Below, one piece after another: positions 35,398 to 44,520 of a stretch of DNA of 64,000 nt. The translations under genes and the position numbers were made by a program. Each line of letters opens with the position of its first letter. The first letter of the stretch is position 1. Below the pieces are notes generated by a model. The model was not told the DNA's origin and searched no databases. It saw only the letters and a program-made list of their open reading frames with translations. The DNA is from Clostridiales bacterium PH28_bin88 (GTDB taxonomy: Bacteria; Bacillota; PH28-bin88), in NCBI GenBank assembly GCA_000987045.1, contig LAKY01000063.1:1-64000 (forward strand), read 5' to 3'.

Positions 35398-35423
35398 CAT
35401 CCTCAACAAGCCTCGCTACATCC

Positions 35424-35651
35424 TTAACTGATTGTCTGCAGTGTCTTGCCCAATCCCATATCATCGGCAAGAACCCCTCCAAACCCAGCACAAAAAAGCG
35501 TTTTCATCCACCGGTAACCTTCCTGCTGGTAGGGACGCAGTTCTGCTTTTAAGGTCTTTGGAACGGACAAATTTGCATCCGTGATATCAAATACCTTTTT
35601 CTCAATGCTCTTTAAATCAAATCCGGTAAACTCAACAATAAAAAATCCATT
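35424..35651 (-). pseudogene. remnant of an SNF2-family helicase
   Basis: A stretch of 75 codons reads [19 protein letters not shown] and then [18 protein letters not shown] before a TAA. This is the start of the SNF2 ATPase core including motif I (DMGLGKT), cut off immediately afterwards. Upstream the frame is closed by a TGA and overlaps the end of the Cys-cluster/TPR gene. Motifs II-VI are absent. A full SNF2 helicase would need several hundred more residues, so this is a fragment. Confidence 0.8.
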
Positions 35652-36628
35652 AGTTGATGTTCATCAAACACCGGATAACCTTCACAATACAACTCCGTGT
35701 GCAGTTCATGAACAGTTCTTGGTTTTCTTTTTGTTCTCAGGAAGTTATTGCAATAGTCCAGAGTATCCTTGTCAAGTCTCAGAATTTCGGGCTTAATAAT
35801 CCAGTTTATAGCTGTTTCATCTTTCCGAATCGCAAACAGCGCATCCAGCAGACTATACTGAATATCCAGATCATCAGGATACTTTTTATGTAAATCATTT
35901 AAAAAACTAATTGCTTTTTCATACTCCTTATTAAGCACATAGGCCTCTCCAATGCTCCATTGATAATAGGGGTCGTCAGGATACCGCTTAGCTTTCTGAC
36001 GTCTGTATTCTACCAAACCCGCCCAATCTTTCTGAGCAAAAAAATCAGCATCAGTTTCCCATTCTTCCATATCATCATATTCTTCTTCATATTCATCCTG
36101 GTTTCCCCATATTTCCTCATACTCAACTTTATAACTCTCAAATTCATCCCTGAAGTGTTTCTTTAGCCGCTCAAATATCTCAAACACAACCGGACATACC
36201 GGACAGTTTTCAACAAGGTTGATTAGCCTTGTCCATATTTCTTCTTTATCGGTATAAGGATATTCCCGACAATATTTCGGTCGGTGTTCATAGATCGAAC
36301 ACCCTGTTTCCGTCAAAAACGGACAGGGTTTTTTATTTATCATAAAGCCTTCCCGTGCTTTGACCAGGTACTTTTTCTTAAAATCCTCGCACGGTAATCC
36401 AAGCTTTGATGAAATAGCATTCATTTCATTTTCTTCTATAATCGGAACAAGAGCCTTGCAACAGTTTGAACATGCTATGCAGTCAAAACCATCAAACAGT
36501 TCTTTATGCATACTGTTGACTATTTGATCTACCTCTTCCGGTTCCTGACCCTTCAAAAACGCTCGAAGCATCCAGTTTTCTTCTTCAACTGTTTCAAATG
36601 CCTTTTTCAACTTATCCGGCGATAACAC
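35612..36628 (-). CDS. YkgJ-type cysteine-cluster protein with TPR-like region
   Basis: 338 residues. The N-terminal part has the zinc/iron-chelating CxxCxxCC-type cluster: [13 protein letters not shown] near 53-65, [19 protein letters not shown] near 102-120, and CPVCP near 140. An acidic linker follows, then a TPR-like stretch ([20 protein letters not shown]). The GTG start has GAGGGGATTATT upstream. GC content and codon use are clearly more AT-rich than in flanking genes, pointing to horizontal acquisition with the radical SAM gene. Function unknown; the last codons overlap the SNF2 remnant in another frame. Confidence 0.75.
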   Translation of the reverse strand: MLSPDKLKKAFETVEEENWMLRAFLKGQEPEEVDQIVNSMHKELFDGFDCIACSNCCKALVPIIEENEMNAISSKLGLPCEDFKKKYLVKAREGFMINKKPCPFLTETGCSIYEHRPKYCREYPYTDKEEIWTRLINLVENCPVCPVVFEIFERLKKHFRDEFESYKVEYEEIWGNQDEYEEEYDDMEEWETDADFFAQKDWAGLVEYRRQKAKRYPDDPYYQWSIGEAYVLNKEYEKAISFLNDLHKKYPDDLDIQYSLLDALFAIRKDETAINWIIKPEILRLDKDTLDYCNNFLRTKRKPRTVHELHTELYCEGYPVFDEHQLMDFLLLSLPDLI

Positions 36629-36722
36629 AATAATCCCCTCGCAGCTAATTCATATTCCTATTTTTTACGGGAACCGACAAAAATTATACTATATTTTTAA
36701 AACACTGTACTACTACTATTTA

Positions 36723-37823
36723 TCAATCAAAATAACCTTGGTGTTTTTCGTCGCGAAAATCCTTGAATAGTTCATCAGTAAGCAATTCAGGGTGTTGCAA
36801 ATAGCGGTATATCGCGTTTTTATTGTTATACCGGTAAATAATCTCCACCAACGGCTTATAGTACTTCCCAAAGGTATTATAATATTTCCGGTTCAACCAT
36901 CTTAGATATTTTTCCCAATTCTGACCATTACTCCTGAATGTCAGCTTAATCACTTTATTTAAATCCATATCAAAATAGTCAGCAGGGATTCTGGCCGGTA
37001 CCCCCGGAATCGGATGGTATTCGATGAGGAAGGGAATAAGTTTTAGTCTTCTGATAGTGAAAAGGACCCTATAATCATCACTTAATCTCGTATTGAATCC
37101 GAACATAATAAGTACAGAGACAGAGTCCTCTCCAAAGGCTTTCAGTAAGTCCTTTTTGGAGATGAACTCTTCCGTCGTTTTCACATTGTTACAGCTGAAA
37201 TAATACATTTTTTTGGTGAAACGCGCGTTACATGAATGTACCCGCTTAAGCAGCCTGAATTTCTGCTCATCTAAATATGAAATATCAAGTGATTGACTGA
37301 AATTTACAACATATTCTCTAGTAATCATCTCTTCAAGAAAGCGTTCAGCTTCAGGAAAGCATAGAAGATTGTCATCCAGCAGCATTACATTATGCTGTTC
37401 ATACGGGACAAAATTATTGAACCCTCCCGGAACAATTTGCGGTTTCCCCTCTTTTTCCGGCACAACGCAGAAAGGACATTTCCTCACACATCCTCTCGTG
37501 AGAAAGCCCAGGGCATAGGTATGATGGGCATAGATGGAATAATCGGGAAAACAGGCATCGATCTCCTCAGGCAACCGGTTTTTAAGATCGACTCCCGTTC
37601 CGCCAAAAACAATACTATCTCCGTACATAGATTTCAATTCATCTACTTTTTGATGAGATTTATCAATATAAAACACAGTGCTTGCGTAATATGCATCAGC
37701 TTCAATGTATTGAGCTTCCCGCGTTAAGATCACCTCATACCCTTTATTTTTGTACCAGGAACTTATTTTCATTAGCGCCAAATTTGGAATTTTGCTGTCA
37801 ATATCATACAATACAGTTCTCAC
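36723..37823 (-). CDS. radical SAM protein, B12-binding-like N-terminus
   Basis: 366 residues. The cluster motif is CVRKCPFCVVP near residues 112-122, after an N-terminal region resembling a cobalamin-binding Rossmann domain (VFGGTGVDL) without the full DxHxxG signature. The middle contains MLLDDNLL, common in this class. GTG start with a weak site. AT-rich like the Cys-cluster gene beside it; both probably arrived together. No partner gene suggests a substrate. Confidence 0.75.
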   Translation of the reverse strand: MRTVLYDIDSKIPNLALMKISSWYKNKGYEVILTREAQYIEADAYYASTVFYIDKSHQKVDELKSMYGDSIVFGGTGVDLKNRLPEEIDACFPDYSIYAHHTYALGFLTRGCVRKCPFCVVPEKEGKPQIVPGGFNNFVPYEQHNVMLLDDNLLCFPEAERFLEEMITREYVVNFSQSLDISYLDEQKFRLLKRVHSCNARFTKKMYYFSCNNVKTTEEFISKKDLLKAFGEDSVSVLIMFGFNTRLSDDYRVLFTIRRLKLIPFLIEYHPIPGVPARIPADYFDMDLNKVIKLTFRSNGQNWEKYLRWLNRKYYNTFGKYYKPLVEIIYRYNNKNAIYRYLQHPELLTDELFKDFRDEKHQGYFD

Positions 37824-37877
37824 AAGTAACCCTGCTTTCTCTGTTGCTTTAATTTAAAGAAGATAAGGTTAGAGTTC

Positions 37878-39251
37878 TTACTTTCCACTACGGCACATAA
37901 GAACTACGCACTCCACGTGGGAGGTATGCGGGAACATGTCCACCGGCTGCACTTCTGTGGTTCGAAAACCCCGTTCCGCGAGAAATCGCAGGTCGCGGGC
38001 CAGGGTAGCGGGGTTGCAGGAGACATAGACGATGCGCTCCGGTTTCATGCCTGCTACAGCATCCAGCGCCGCCTGTTCGCACCCTTGCCGGGGCGGGTCC
38101 AGCAAGACCACCTCCGGGCGGATACCCTCCTGGTACAACCGGGGAAGCACCTGTTCCGCCGCACCGGCGATAAACTCCACGTTGTCCACCCCGTTTAGGA
38201 TGGCGTTTTCCCTAGCATCCGCCACCGCGGAGGCGATGTTTTCAATACCGTAAACCCGGCGGGCTTTTTTTGCCAGGAAAAGGGCGATGGCGCCGGTACC
38301 GCAGTAGACGTCCAGTACCGTCTCCCGGCCTGTCAGGCCGGCAAAGGAAACGGTCTGGCGGTACAGCGCTTCCGCCTGTACCGGGTTGACCTGAAAGAAA
38401 GAAGTAGCTGAGATCCGGAATAAAAAGTGCCCCACCCTTTCCTGGATAAATTCTTTTCCGGCCAGCAAAACGTTTTCTTCGCCCAGGGGATTGGAAGAAC
38501 GGGGTGGGTTAATGTTTTGTACCACCGACACAAGAGACGGAAATTCAGACAGCAACTCTCCCGCCATCGCGGCACCTGAAAACTCCCGCCGGCAGACAAC
38601 AAAAACCACCATTGCCTCGCCGGTGGCAAATCCCTTACGGATTACGACTCCCCGCAGCAAACCCTTCCGGGTGGTCACGTCGTATGGAGTAATCCCGGCA
38701 TCCCGCAATTTTTCCTCTACCGCCCGCCAGATACATATCATGTCTTCCGGTAAGAGGGCGCAATCGGGCACCCTTACCAACCGGTTGCTGTTTTCTTCGT
38801 AATACCCAAGAGAAAGTCTGCCTTCCACAAACCCGGCATGCAGGTAGACCTTGTTACGGTAATGCCACGGTTGCTTCATCCCCATAATGGGGTGTAGCGT
38901 GTAATCATCCAGCTTGCCCAGGCGGTTTAGGGCGTCACGGACCTGCTCGGTCTTGATTTCCAACTGTCTTTGATACTCAAGGTGCTGCAGGTGGCACCCG
39001 CCGCAACCGTCAAAGATTTTACAGGCAGGGCTTGTCCGGCCTCTTGCCGGGTGGATGACTTCCTTCAGCCGCGCGCGGGCAAAGTTCTTCCTTACTTCGG
39101 TGATGATACAGGACACCTGGTCACCCGGGGCGGTATGAGGGACAAAAACAGCCAGACCACCTACCCGGCCTACCCCCTCTCCCCGGTGGGTACACCCGGC
39201 AATTTCCACTTTCACTTGTTCATTTACATGCACCGGTGGTTCTAAAGACAT
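37878..39251 (-). CDS. rlmD: 23S rRNA (uracil-5-)-methyltransferase, RlmD/RlmCD type
   Basis: 457-residue TRAM-domain methyltransferase that makes m5U in 23S rRNA with SAM. TRAM domain about 10-65. FeS cysteines at 77, 83 and 86 (CKIFDGCGGC) with a later cysteine (VPDCALL). SAM site VLDVYCGTGAIALFL, and the catalytic cysteine in YVSCNPATLARDL near the end. Firmicutes often have one enzyme for two uridines (RlmCD), which is likely here. ATG start with a purine-rich site. A normal housekeeping gene that marks the right edge of the AT-rich accessory block. Confidence 0.92.
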   Translation of the reverse strand: MSLEPPVHVNEQVKVEIAGCTHRGEGVGRVGGLAVFVPHTAPGDQVSCIITEVRKNFARARLKEVIHPARGRTSPACKIFDGCGGCHLQHLEYQRQLEIKTEQVRDALNRLGKLDDYTLHPIMGMKQPWHYRNKVYLHAGFVEGRLSLGYYEENSNRLVRVPDCALLPEDMICIWRAVEEKLRDAGITPYDVTTRKGLLRGVVIRKGFATGEAMVVFVVCRREFSGAAMAGELLSEFPSLVSVVQNINPPRSSNPLGEENVLLAGKEFIQERVGHFLFRISATSFFQVNPVQAEALYRQTVSFAGLTGRETVLDVYCGTGAIALFLAKKARRVYGIENIASAVADARENAILNGVDNVEFIAGAAEQVLPRLYQEGIRPEVVLLDPPRQGCEQAALDAVAGMKPERIVYVSCNPATLARDLRFLAERGFRTTEVQPVDMFPHTSHVECVVLMCRSGK

Positions 39252-39358
39252 GATCTCTACTCTTCCTTTTTGCTTCTAACTAAAGCGACCTGTTGTTAAA
39301 AAGTCCATAATCTCCTCGGAATGAAGCGCTGTTAGAAACCAGCATGGCGAATTCGAAG

Positions 39359-39438
39359 GTCAGAAGTCTGAAGTCGGAAATCGGGAGAAACGAATTGCAA
39401 GGTACTAAATCTGACCTCTGACTTCTGACGACCGACTT
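39359..39438. repeat. inverted repeat between rlmD and the CPBP gene
   Basis: GTCAGAAGTC (39359-39368) pairs with GACTTCTGAC (39420-39429), and AAGTCGG (39371-39377) with CCGACTT (39432-39438). Related short motifs occur at 223-235 and 3271-3283. Confidence 0.6.
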
Positions 39439-39443
39439 CCGGT

Positions 39444-40157
39444 TTAGGTTGCACCGCTACCGGCTATATATAGCAGGCTCAGCATGGCGGCGTTCCAAAC
39501 AGCATGGGCGGTGATAGGGGCATACAGGGTGCGGCTGCGCTCGTAAAGCCAGGCCAACCCCACTCCTCCTACCGCCAGGGGAAGAAAACGCAGCAGGTCC
39601 AGGTGCAGAGCACCGAAAATGGCCGCACTCAGGACGATAGCCCAACTGGTACCGAATTTTCCCCGCAGGGCGGGATAAAGGAAGCCGCGAAACAGCAGTT
39701 CTTCACCCAGGGGGGCCAGCAGCACTCCAATTAAAGCGGTAGCGAACACCTGAGACACGCTCCTCGCGGACATTACCATTTCTGCGAAGGGTTGGGGACC
39801 CGGCTCCCACGGGAGAAGCGCCTGTATGACCATACTGCTCCCCATCACGAGAACAAAGATGAACAGCCCCCACCGCGTACCCTGAACCAAACCTTCCCTT
39901 AACATTACCGGCTCCAAGCCCAAGGTTTTGAGCGATGCCCTGTAGCGGAAGGCTACCAGCGATAAGAGTCCAACGATAATCAAACCTGTCTGCATCACGC
40001 TGATCATCACGAAGCGCCAAACCGGCTCCCAGGTGCGTGCGATGGGGCTAATAACAAGGCCAAAAATGTTGGTCAAAAAGGCGGCGACTACCAGGAGTGC
40101 GATGCCGTCCCATACTCCCCACGGAGGTATGCGGCTGACTTTTTGCTGCTGTTCCAC
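39444..40157 (-). CDS. CPBP family intramembrane metalloprotease
   Basis: 237-residue membrane protein with about seven helices, related to Rce1/Abi proteases. Conserved motifs: EELLFRG (motif 1, EExxxR), FGALH (motif 2, FxxxH) and HAVWNA (motif 3, HxxxN). GTG start with AAAGGGAG upstream. Roles in bacteria range from prenyl-peptide processing to bacteriocin self-immunity; nothing nearby selects one. Confidence 0.88.
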   Translation of the reverse strand: MEQQQKVSRIPPWGVWDGIALLVVAAFLTNIFGLVISPIARTWEPVWRFVMISVMQTGLIIVGLLSLVAFRYRASLKTLGLEPVMLREGLVQGTRWGLFIFVLVMGSSMVIQALLPWEPGPQPFAEMVMSARSVSQVFATALIGVLLAPLGEELLFRGFLYPALRGKFGTSWAIVLSAAIFGALHLDLLRFLPLAVGGVGLAWLYERSRTLYAPITAHAVWNAAMLSLLYIAGSGAT

Positions 40158-40426
40158 ATTCCAGCTCCCTTTCCTTCTTTTAAAAACATAGTTCTTTAAC
40201 CGTCAAGAAATTTCCTGCAGGTTGGAAAAATCCCCGAGTCTTCCTCCTACACAAGATGTATGCCGTATAGCAAAAAATTGCTTGCGCGAAAAAAGCGATA
40301 AAGGCAAATAATGCGGTAGTAAATCGAACATAATAAGCTTTGACATTGGCCGCTATCTCGCCATCATCTTTCCACCCGGCGGTCTTAATTATGTTTAGAT
40401 GCTGCTGTCGTAAAGGAGTCGTGCCC

Positions 40427-41080
40427 ATGGAGCTAACACTTATTACCATCGGCGTACTACTGCTAATTGGGGTAGCCGTCTACGTGGCTTACCGCGTCAG
40501 GTCCCGCCCGGCCCTGAAACCGTACCAGGAAAGTCTGGATGCCCCGGAACCCCAGTACAGCCTGCCGCAAAGCTACGGTGAAGACGAAATCGTCGCCCTG
40601 GTTAAAGACCCATACTGGCTGTACACCTACTGGGAGGTCACCGAAGGAAAAAGGAAGGAGTTCGAGAAGAAATTTGGCAAGGGTACCTGGGAGACATCGG
40701 AACCTCTATTGCGATTGTATGACCTCACCGGGCTGGGAGCCGCCGTCACCCTGGAGACACCTTACGAAGACGTCCATATCGACGGGTACGCCAACAACTG
40801 GTATATCCACGTGGGAAAGCCTGACCATACCTTTTGTATCGACCTGGGACGGCGGTTACCAGGCGGCACTTTTGTGACGATAGCCCGCTCCAACGTCGTC
40901 ACCACACCCAGTGACCGGGTGTCGGATGTCATCGACCCCCAGTGGCCACCTATCGATGCCATTTGGCGGACCTTCGGCCCCACGGTTGCCGGAGCACCCG
41001 AAGTACGGCCCACCGGCGTGGGTTCTCCCGCGTTTATTACGGGCCTCGGCAGCGAAGCCATCATGAGAAGGAAGGAGTGA
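40427..41080 (+). CDS. DUF4912 membrane-anchored protein
   Basis: 217 residues starting with one membrane helix (LTLITIGVLLLIGVAVYVAY). It then has a DUF4912 domain marked by LVKDPYWLYTYWEV and ITLRLYDLT-like strands. The ATG at 40427 has AAAGGAG upstream; the frame is open earlier without support. The stop is five bases before the GH57 branching enzyme start, so the two are cotranscribed, an arrangement that recurs in Clostridia. DUF4912 may bind or sense the polysaccharide, which is inference. Confidence 0.85.
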   Translation: MELTLITIGVLLLIGVAVYVAYRVRSRPALKPYQESLDAPEPQYSLPQSYGEDEIVALVKDPYWLYTYWEVTEGKRKEFEKKFGKGTWETSEPLLRLYDLTGLGAAVTLETPYEDVHIDGYANNWYIHVGKPDHTFCIDLGRRLPGGTFVTIARSNVVTTPSDRVSDVIDPQWPPIDAIWRTFGPTVAGAPEVRPTGVGSPAFITGLGSEAIMRRKE

Positions 41081-41084
41081 TCCC

Positions 41085-42668
41085 GTGTCCCAGGGTTTCC
41101 TGGCACTTGTTCTGCATGCGCACCTCCCCTACGTACGCCATCCGGAGACCGAACACGCGCTGGCAGAAAGATGGCTTTACGAAGCCATCACAGAGACATA
41201 TCTCCCCCTGGTGAAAGTTCTGGACCGTCTCATTGAGGACGGTGTGGGCTTTCACTTTACTGTTTCCTTGAGTCCTCCCCTGCTCTGCATGCTGTCTGAC
41301 CCCTTGATCCAAAAAAGATACCTGCGTCACCTGGAAAAGCTGCAAGAGCTGGCGGAAAAGGAAGTAACCAGGACTGCAAGGGAACCTCACTTTCAGTACC
41401 TGGCCCGGGTGTATCAGGACCTCTTTAACGGGGCGTATGACATTTTCCACCACAAGTACGGGGATAACCTCCTCAACGCCTTCAAACGGTATCTGGACCT
41501 GGGAAATGTTGAGGTAATCACCAGCGCGGCCACTCACGGCTTCCTGCCGCTAATAGGGATCCACCCCCAGGTTATCAGGGCGCAGGTGGGGGTGGCGGTC
41601 GACGTCTTCTCCAGGCACTTCGGCCGCCGGCCGCGGGGTCTCTGGCTGCCGGAATGCGGCTATGCTCCCGGTGTGGACCGCGTGCTCGGAGACTACGGTA
41701 TCGAATACTTCTTTGTAGACACTCACGGCCTCCTCTTCGCCTCCCCCAGGCCGAGGTACGGCGTGTATGCCCCCATCAGGTGCCCGGAATCCGGTGTGGC
41801 CGCCTTTGGGCGTGACGTGGAATCTTCGCTCCAGGTATGGAGCGCCCAGGAGGGGTATCCCGGGGACTGCGATTACCGGGAGTTCTACCGGGACATCGGT
41901 TTTGACCTGGACTGGGAATACATCAAGGACTACGTGCACCCGGATGGGTACCGCATCGATACCGGGCTGAAGTACTACCGCATCACCGGTAAGACTAACC
42001 ATAAGGAACCTTACATGCCCCAGTGGGCCAGAGATAAGGCTGCCATTCATGCCGGCAACTTTATGTTTAACCGGGAGAAACAGATCGAATACCTGGCCGC
42101 TCACATGGACAGGCCGCCTATTATAGTAGCCCCTTACGACGCCGAACTGTTCGGCCACTGGTGGTTCGAGGGTCCCCAGTGGTTGGATTTCCTGTTCAGG
42201 AAGATCGCCTATAACCAGAACGTGTTCTCTACCATTACCCCCGGCCAGTACCTGGATCGCTTTCCGCACAACCAGCCTTCCACTCCCTGCATGTCCAGCT
42301 GGGGTAACAAAGGCTATAACGACGTGTGGCTGGAGGGTAGCAACGACTGGATCTACCGCCACCTCCACCAGGCAGCCAAACGGATACAGCACCTGGTCCG
42401 CCAGAACTTGGACGCATCCGGCCTGAAGCAGCGGGCATTGAACCAGTCCGCTCGGGAGGTGCTACTGGCGGAAAGCAGCGACTGGGCCTTCATCATGAAG
42501 ACCGGCACCATGGTGGACTACGCCTGCCGGCGTACTGTGAACCACGTCGGCCGCTTCCTGAAGCTTCACGACGACATCACCAACGACCGCCTGGAAGCGG
42601 CTTACCTGGAAGACATCGAAGAAAAAGACAATATCTTTCCCCATATTGACTACAGGGCATACGTATAA
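41085..42668 (+). CDS. GH57 1,4-alpha-glucan branching enzyme (DUF1957 type)
   Basis: 527 residues. Forms alpha-1,6 branches in glucan. GH57 domain with HAHLPYVRHP at the N-terminus, nucleophile E190 in LWLPECGYAPG and acid/base D352 in APYDAELFGHWWFEG, very near the positions known for the Thermus enzyme (E184, D353). The C-terminal DUF1957 helical domain is complete. The GTG start has AAGGAAGGAG upstream. It replaces the usual GH13 GlgB, which is not seen in the window. Terminated by a strong hairpin. Confidence 0.92.
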   Translation: MSQGFLALVLHAHLPYVRHPETEHALAERWLYEAITETYLPLVKVLDRLIEDGVGFHFTVSLSPPLLCMLSDPLIQKRYLRHLEKLQELAEKEVTRTAREPHFQYLARVYQDLFNGAYDIFHHKYGDNLLNAFKRYLDLGNVEVITSAATHGFLPLIGIHPQVIRAQVGVAVDVFSRHFGRRPRGLWLPECGYAPGVDRVLGDYGIEYFFVDTHGLLFASPRPRYGVYAPIRCPESGVAAFGRDVESSLQVWSAQEGYPGDCDYREFYRDIGFDLDWEYIKDYVHPDGYRIDTGLKYYRITGKTNHKEPYMPQWARDKAAIHAGNFMFNREKQIEYLAAHMDRPPIIVAPYDAELFGHWWFEGPQWLDFLFRKIAYNQNVFSTITPGQYLDRFPHNQPSTPCMSSWGNKGYNDVWLEGSNDWIYRHLHQAAKRIQHLVRQNLDASGLKQRALNQSAREVLLAESSDWAFIMKTGTMVDYACRRTVNHVGRFLKLHDDITNDRLEAAYLEDIEEKDNIFPHIDYRAYV

Positions 42669-42673
42669 CGTTG

Positions 42674-42698
42674 AGGCACCTTGAAAGGTGCCTTTTTT
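42674..42698 (+). terminator. terminator of the DUF4912 / GH57 operon
   Basis: AGGCACC (42674-42680) and GGTGCCT (42687-42693) pair, followed by TTTTT. Confidence 0.9.
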
Positions 42699-42921
42699 AC
42701 ATGAATTCTCAATCTAAAGCTTGGGATGTTGACACCGTATCAGGTCATAGTGTACCCGCTAAATTCGCATAAGTTAATTTCGTGCGCGCGCTTTTGTGTT
42801 TCCAAGACGGTAAGTAACTGTGAAGCCTTCTCCGTCCTAGTTCCCTTAAGTGATTGACTGGGTTCACTATTTGACTATAATAAAAGTAAGGATTCAAGTT
42901 TCTTACTTGGAGGTAATGTAA

Positions 42922-43146
42922 GTGAAAGCCAAAATTACTGTAAAAGGACAGGTTACCATCCCTCAAAAAGTGAGGATGGCACTCGGGGTCAAAGCCGGTG
43001 ATGAAATTGAGTTTGAACGTACAGAAAAAGGTTACTTGATAAAAAAGAAGATCGGGCCGTCTCCTTTTAGCAAATATGTAGGCCATCTTCGCTCCAAAGC
43101 AGGCAAAGATACGGATGTCCTCATTGAGGATTTACGCGGAAGATGA
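42922..43146 (+). CDS. AbrB/MazE-type antitoxin (VapB)
   Basis: 74-residue SpoVT/AbrB-fold DNA-binding protein: KAKITVKGQVTIPQKVR, then GVKAGDEIEFERTEKGYL. GTG start with GGAGG upstream. The stop overlaps the start of a PIN-domain toxin gene (ATGA), the usual coupling of vapBC pairs. The toxin is broken after about 18 codons, so the antitoxin is an orphan here. Confidence 0.88.
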   Translation: MKAKITVKGQVTIPQKVRMALGVKAGDEIEFERTEKGYLIKKKIGPSPFSKYVGHLRSKAGKDTDVLIEDLRGR

Positions 43147-43196
43147 TCACTGCAGTAGACACTAACATATTGCTAGACCTCCTCATCCCGGACTCC
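43143..43196 (+). pseudogene. truncated PIN-domain toxin (VapC)
   Basis: The ATG inside the antitoxin stop (ATGA) starts MITAVDTNILLDLLIPDS, the first strand and first catalytic Asp (VDTN) of a PIN ribonuclease. After that the sequence becomes the reverse strand of an NtrC-type regulator. A complete VapC has about 130 residues with three further acidic residues, all absent. Confidence 0.8.
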
Positions 43197-43679
43197 CTGT
43201 CCCGCTCTCCCCTTGGATCAATACGGTGGCATCTGTCGCCGCAACCCGGGCCAGCAAGTGAAAAATCTCCTGCATCCTGACATTGCTGCTGACTAAACTA
43301 CCAAAAGAATAAGCACGCTGCAATTCTTGCCTGAGTCGCTTATTCTCCTGGCGTAACCGGATAGTCTCCAAGGCGAACTTAACAGCCATCACCAATTGTT
43401 CCTGGTTGGCTGGCTTTGCGTACTCGTCATCGGGGTGCGGCGTCAGGACAATACCAACCAGGTCCGGGTAAGTGGTTTTTACGATAGGGAAAATGTTTGT
43501 ATTCTCTTCGCCTGCATCAAAGATCACCAGGTCAACCTCATTCTCCACCAGCTTGTCCAATGTTTCTTCAAGACAACCCGCCGTTATTACAGAGTAACTC
43601 TCTGCAAGGCCTCAACCAACACATGTTGCCGTTTGATATTCGGATCAACCAGCATAATAGTTTGTTTAGGAGCTGACAC
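43195..43679 (-). pseudogene. truncated and frameshifted sigma-54-type response regulator
   Basis: From a GTG at 43679 the frame gives a receiver-like start (TIMLVDPNIKRQHVLVEAL). It needs a frameshift near 43.60 kb to continue as SYSVITAGCLEETLDKLVEN through a receiver domain and coiled linker. The AAA domain then begins (VRMQEIFHLLARVAATD) and breaks inside Walker A at GESGTG, exactly where the vapC remnant starts on the other strand. Normal NtrC-type proteins have about 450 residues. Confidence 0.75.
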
Positions 43680-43836
43680 AAGGAGACGTCCTCTACAAAA
43701 TATTCCTTTAACTATATGACGTTCATTCTAACCTAGTAGTTCCCTCTTTTAGGGAATATTTCTTTAACAATCATTACTTTCCTCTTAGAATTCATCCTTC
43801 CTGCTTACGATATTTTCGTGTATCTCTTCCCAAGAT

Positions 43837-43874
43837 AAAAAAAACGGCCGTACCGGTAGCAATCGCACGGTACG
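43837..43874 (-). terminator. minus-strand terminator
   Basis: On the minus strand CGTACCG and CGGTACG (43868-43874 and 43849-43855) form a stem, followed by GCCG and eight T. It would end transcripts from the lipoprotein gene at 44.5 kb. Confidence 0.6.
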
Positions 43875-43931
43875 CCGGCAGAGACCTATGAGCACGTCGT
43901 CACCTAAAATCGCTTTTCTTAAAATGAACGA

Positions 43932-43969
43932 GGGCCGACCATATTTGCTTTTTGGTCGGCCCCTCTTTT
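43932..43969 (+). terminator. hairpin with short T-tract
   Basis: GGGCCGACC (43932-43940) and GGTCGGCCC (43954-43962) pair perfectly, followed by CTCTTTT. No intact plus-strand gene precedes it closely; it may be a relic. Confidence 0.5.
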
Positions 43970-44043
43970 GAACTGGTAACGCAGAGCGCTAAATTAGAGG
44001 AAACGTACTATTGGCAAAGTAGAGCATCCCTTACCAAGGGCGC

Positions 44044-44514
44044 CTATTTCCCAAACGATATATTTGAGCTGTCTTGTTCCCCCGAAGCTGTCACCCACGT
44101 TATTTCGATAGATGAGTTTTTCAATAAATCAATGGCGGCATCCTTACCCAACATTTTCTTCACCTTTTTCCAGGACTTATTGTCATGATAACCCACAACC
44201 AATCCTTGGGGTGGAATATCAACGTGATCGGGTGGTTCGGCGGTAAATACAGTAGTCCAACGGCCCGGTGGAGTATAACCTTCCGGCATGTTAACTCTGC
44301 CGTATCGGGGCATGACTTTTAATTGTTGGATTTTTTCTTCGCCAGTGTACTTTACAATTATTGTATCATAGATACTTTCACGGTCCCATTCTAGGCGGGC
44401 ACTAACTACCCACGGCGAAGAAGCTGATTCAAGCTCAACACTATAGCGTTGTAAAGCACATGATGGCATAGTTAACACCAGTAAAGCTAAAATTATTAGT
44501 TGTCTTAACCTCAC
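44044..44514 (-). CDS. putative lipoprotein, unknown function
   Basis: 156 residues. The N-terminal hydrophobic stretch LIILALLVLTMPSC looks like a lipoprotein signal with the cysteine near 19, although the residues before Cys are not ideal. The rest is a soluble beta-rich domain I do not recognise. GTG start with GGGGGTGAT upstream. It follows a decayed gene whose stop lies just upstream, and is the last intact gene of a degraded block. Confidence 0.65.
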   Translation of the reverse strand: MRLRQLIILALLVLTMPSCALQRYSVELESASSPWVVSARLEWDRESIYDTIIVKYTGEEKIQQLKVMPRYGRVNMPEGYTPPGRWTTVFTAEPPDHVDIPPQGLVVGYHDNKSWKKVKKMLGKDAAIDLLKNSSIEITWVTASGEQDSSNISFGK

Positions 44515-44520
44515 AAGAGA

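Noticed and set aside
41550..42392. Long minus-strand open frame inside the GH57 branching enzyme gene
   Set aside because: Antisense shadow typical of GC-rich third codon positions; no motif and no start signal.
43837..43970. Possible c-di-GMP (GEMM) riboswitch
   Set aside because: No GEMM consensus; the two hairpins are better explained as terminators.
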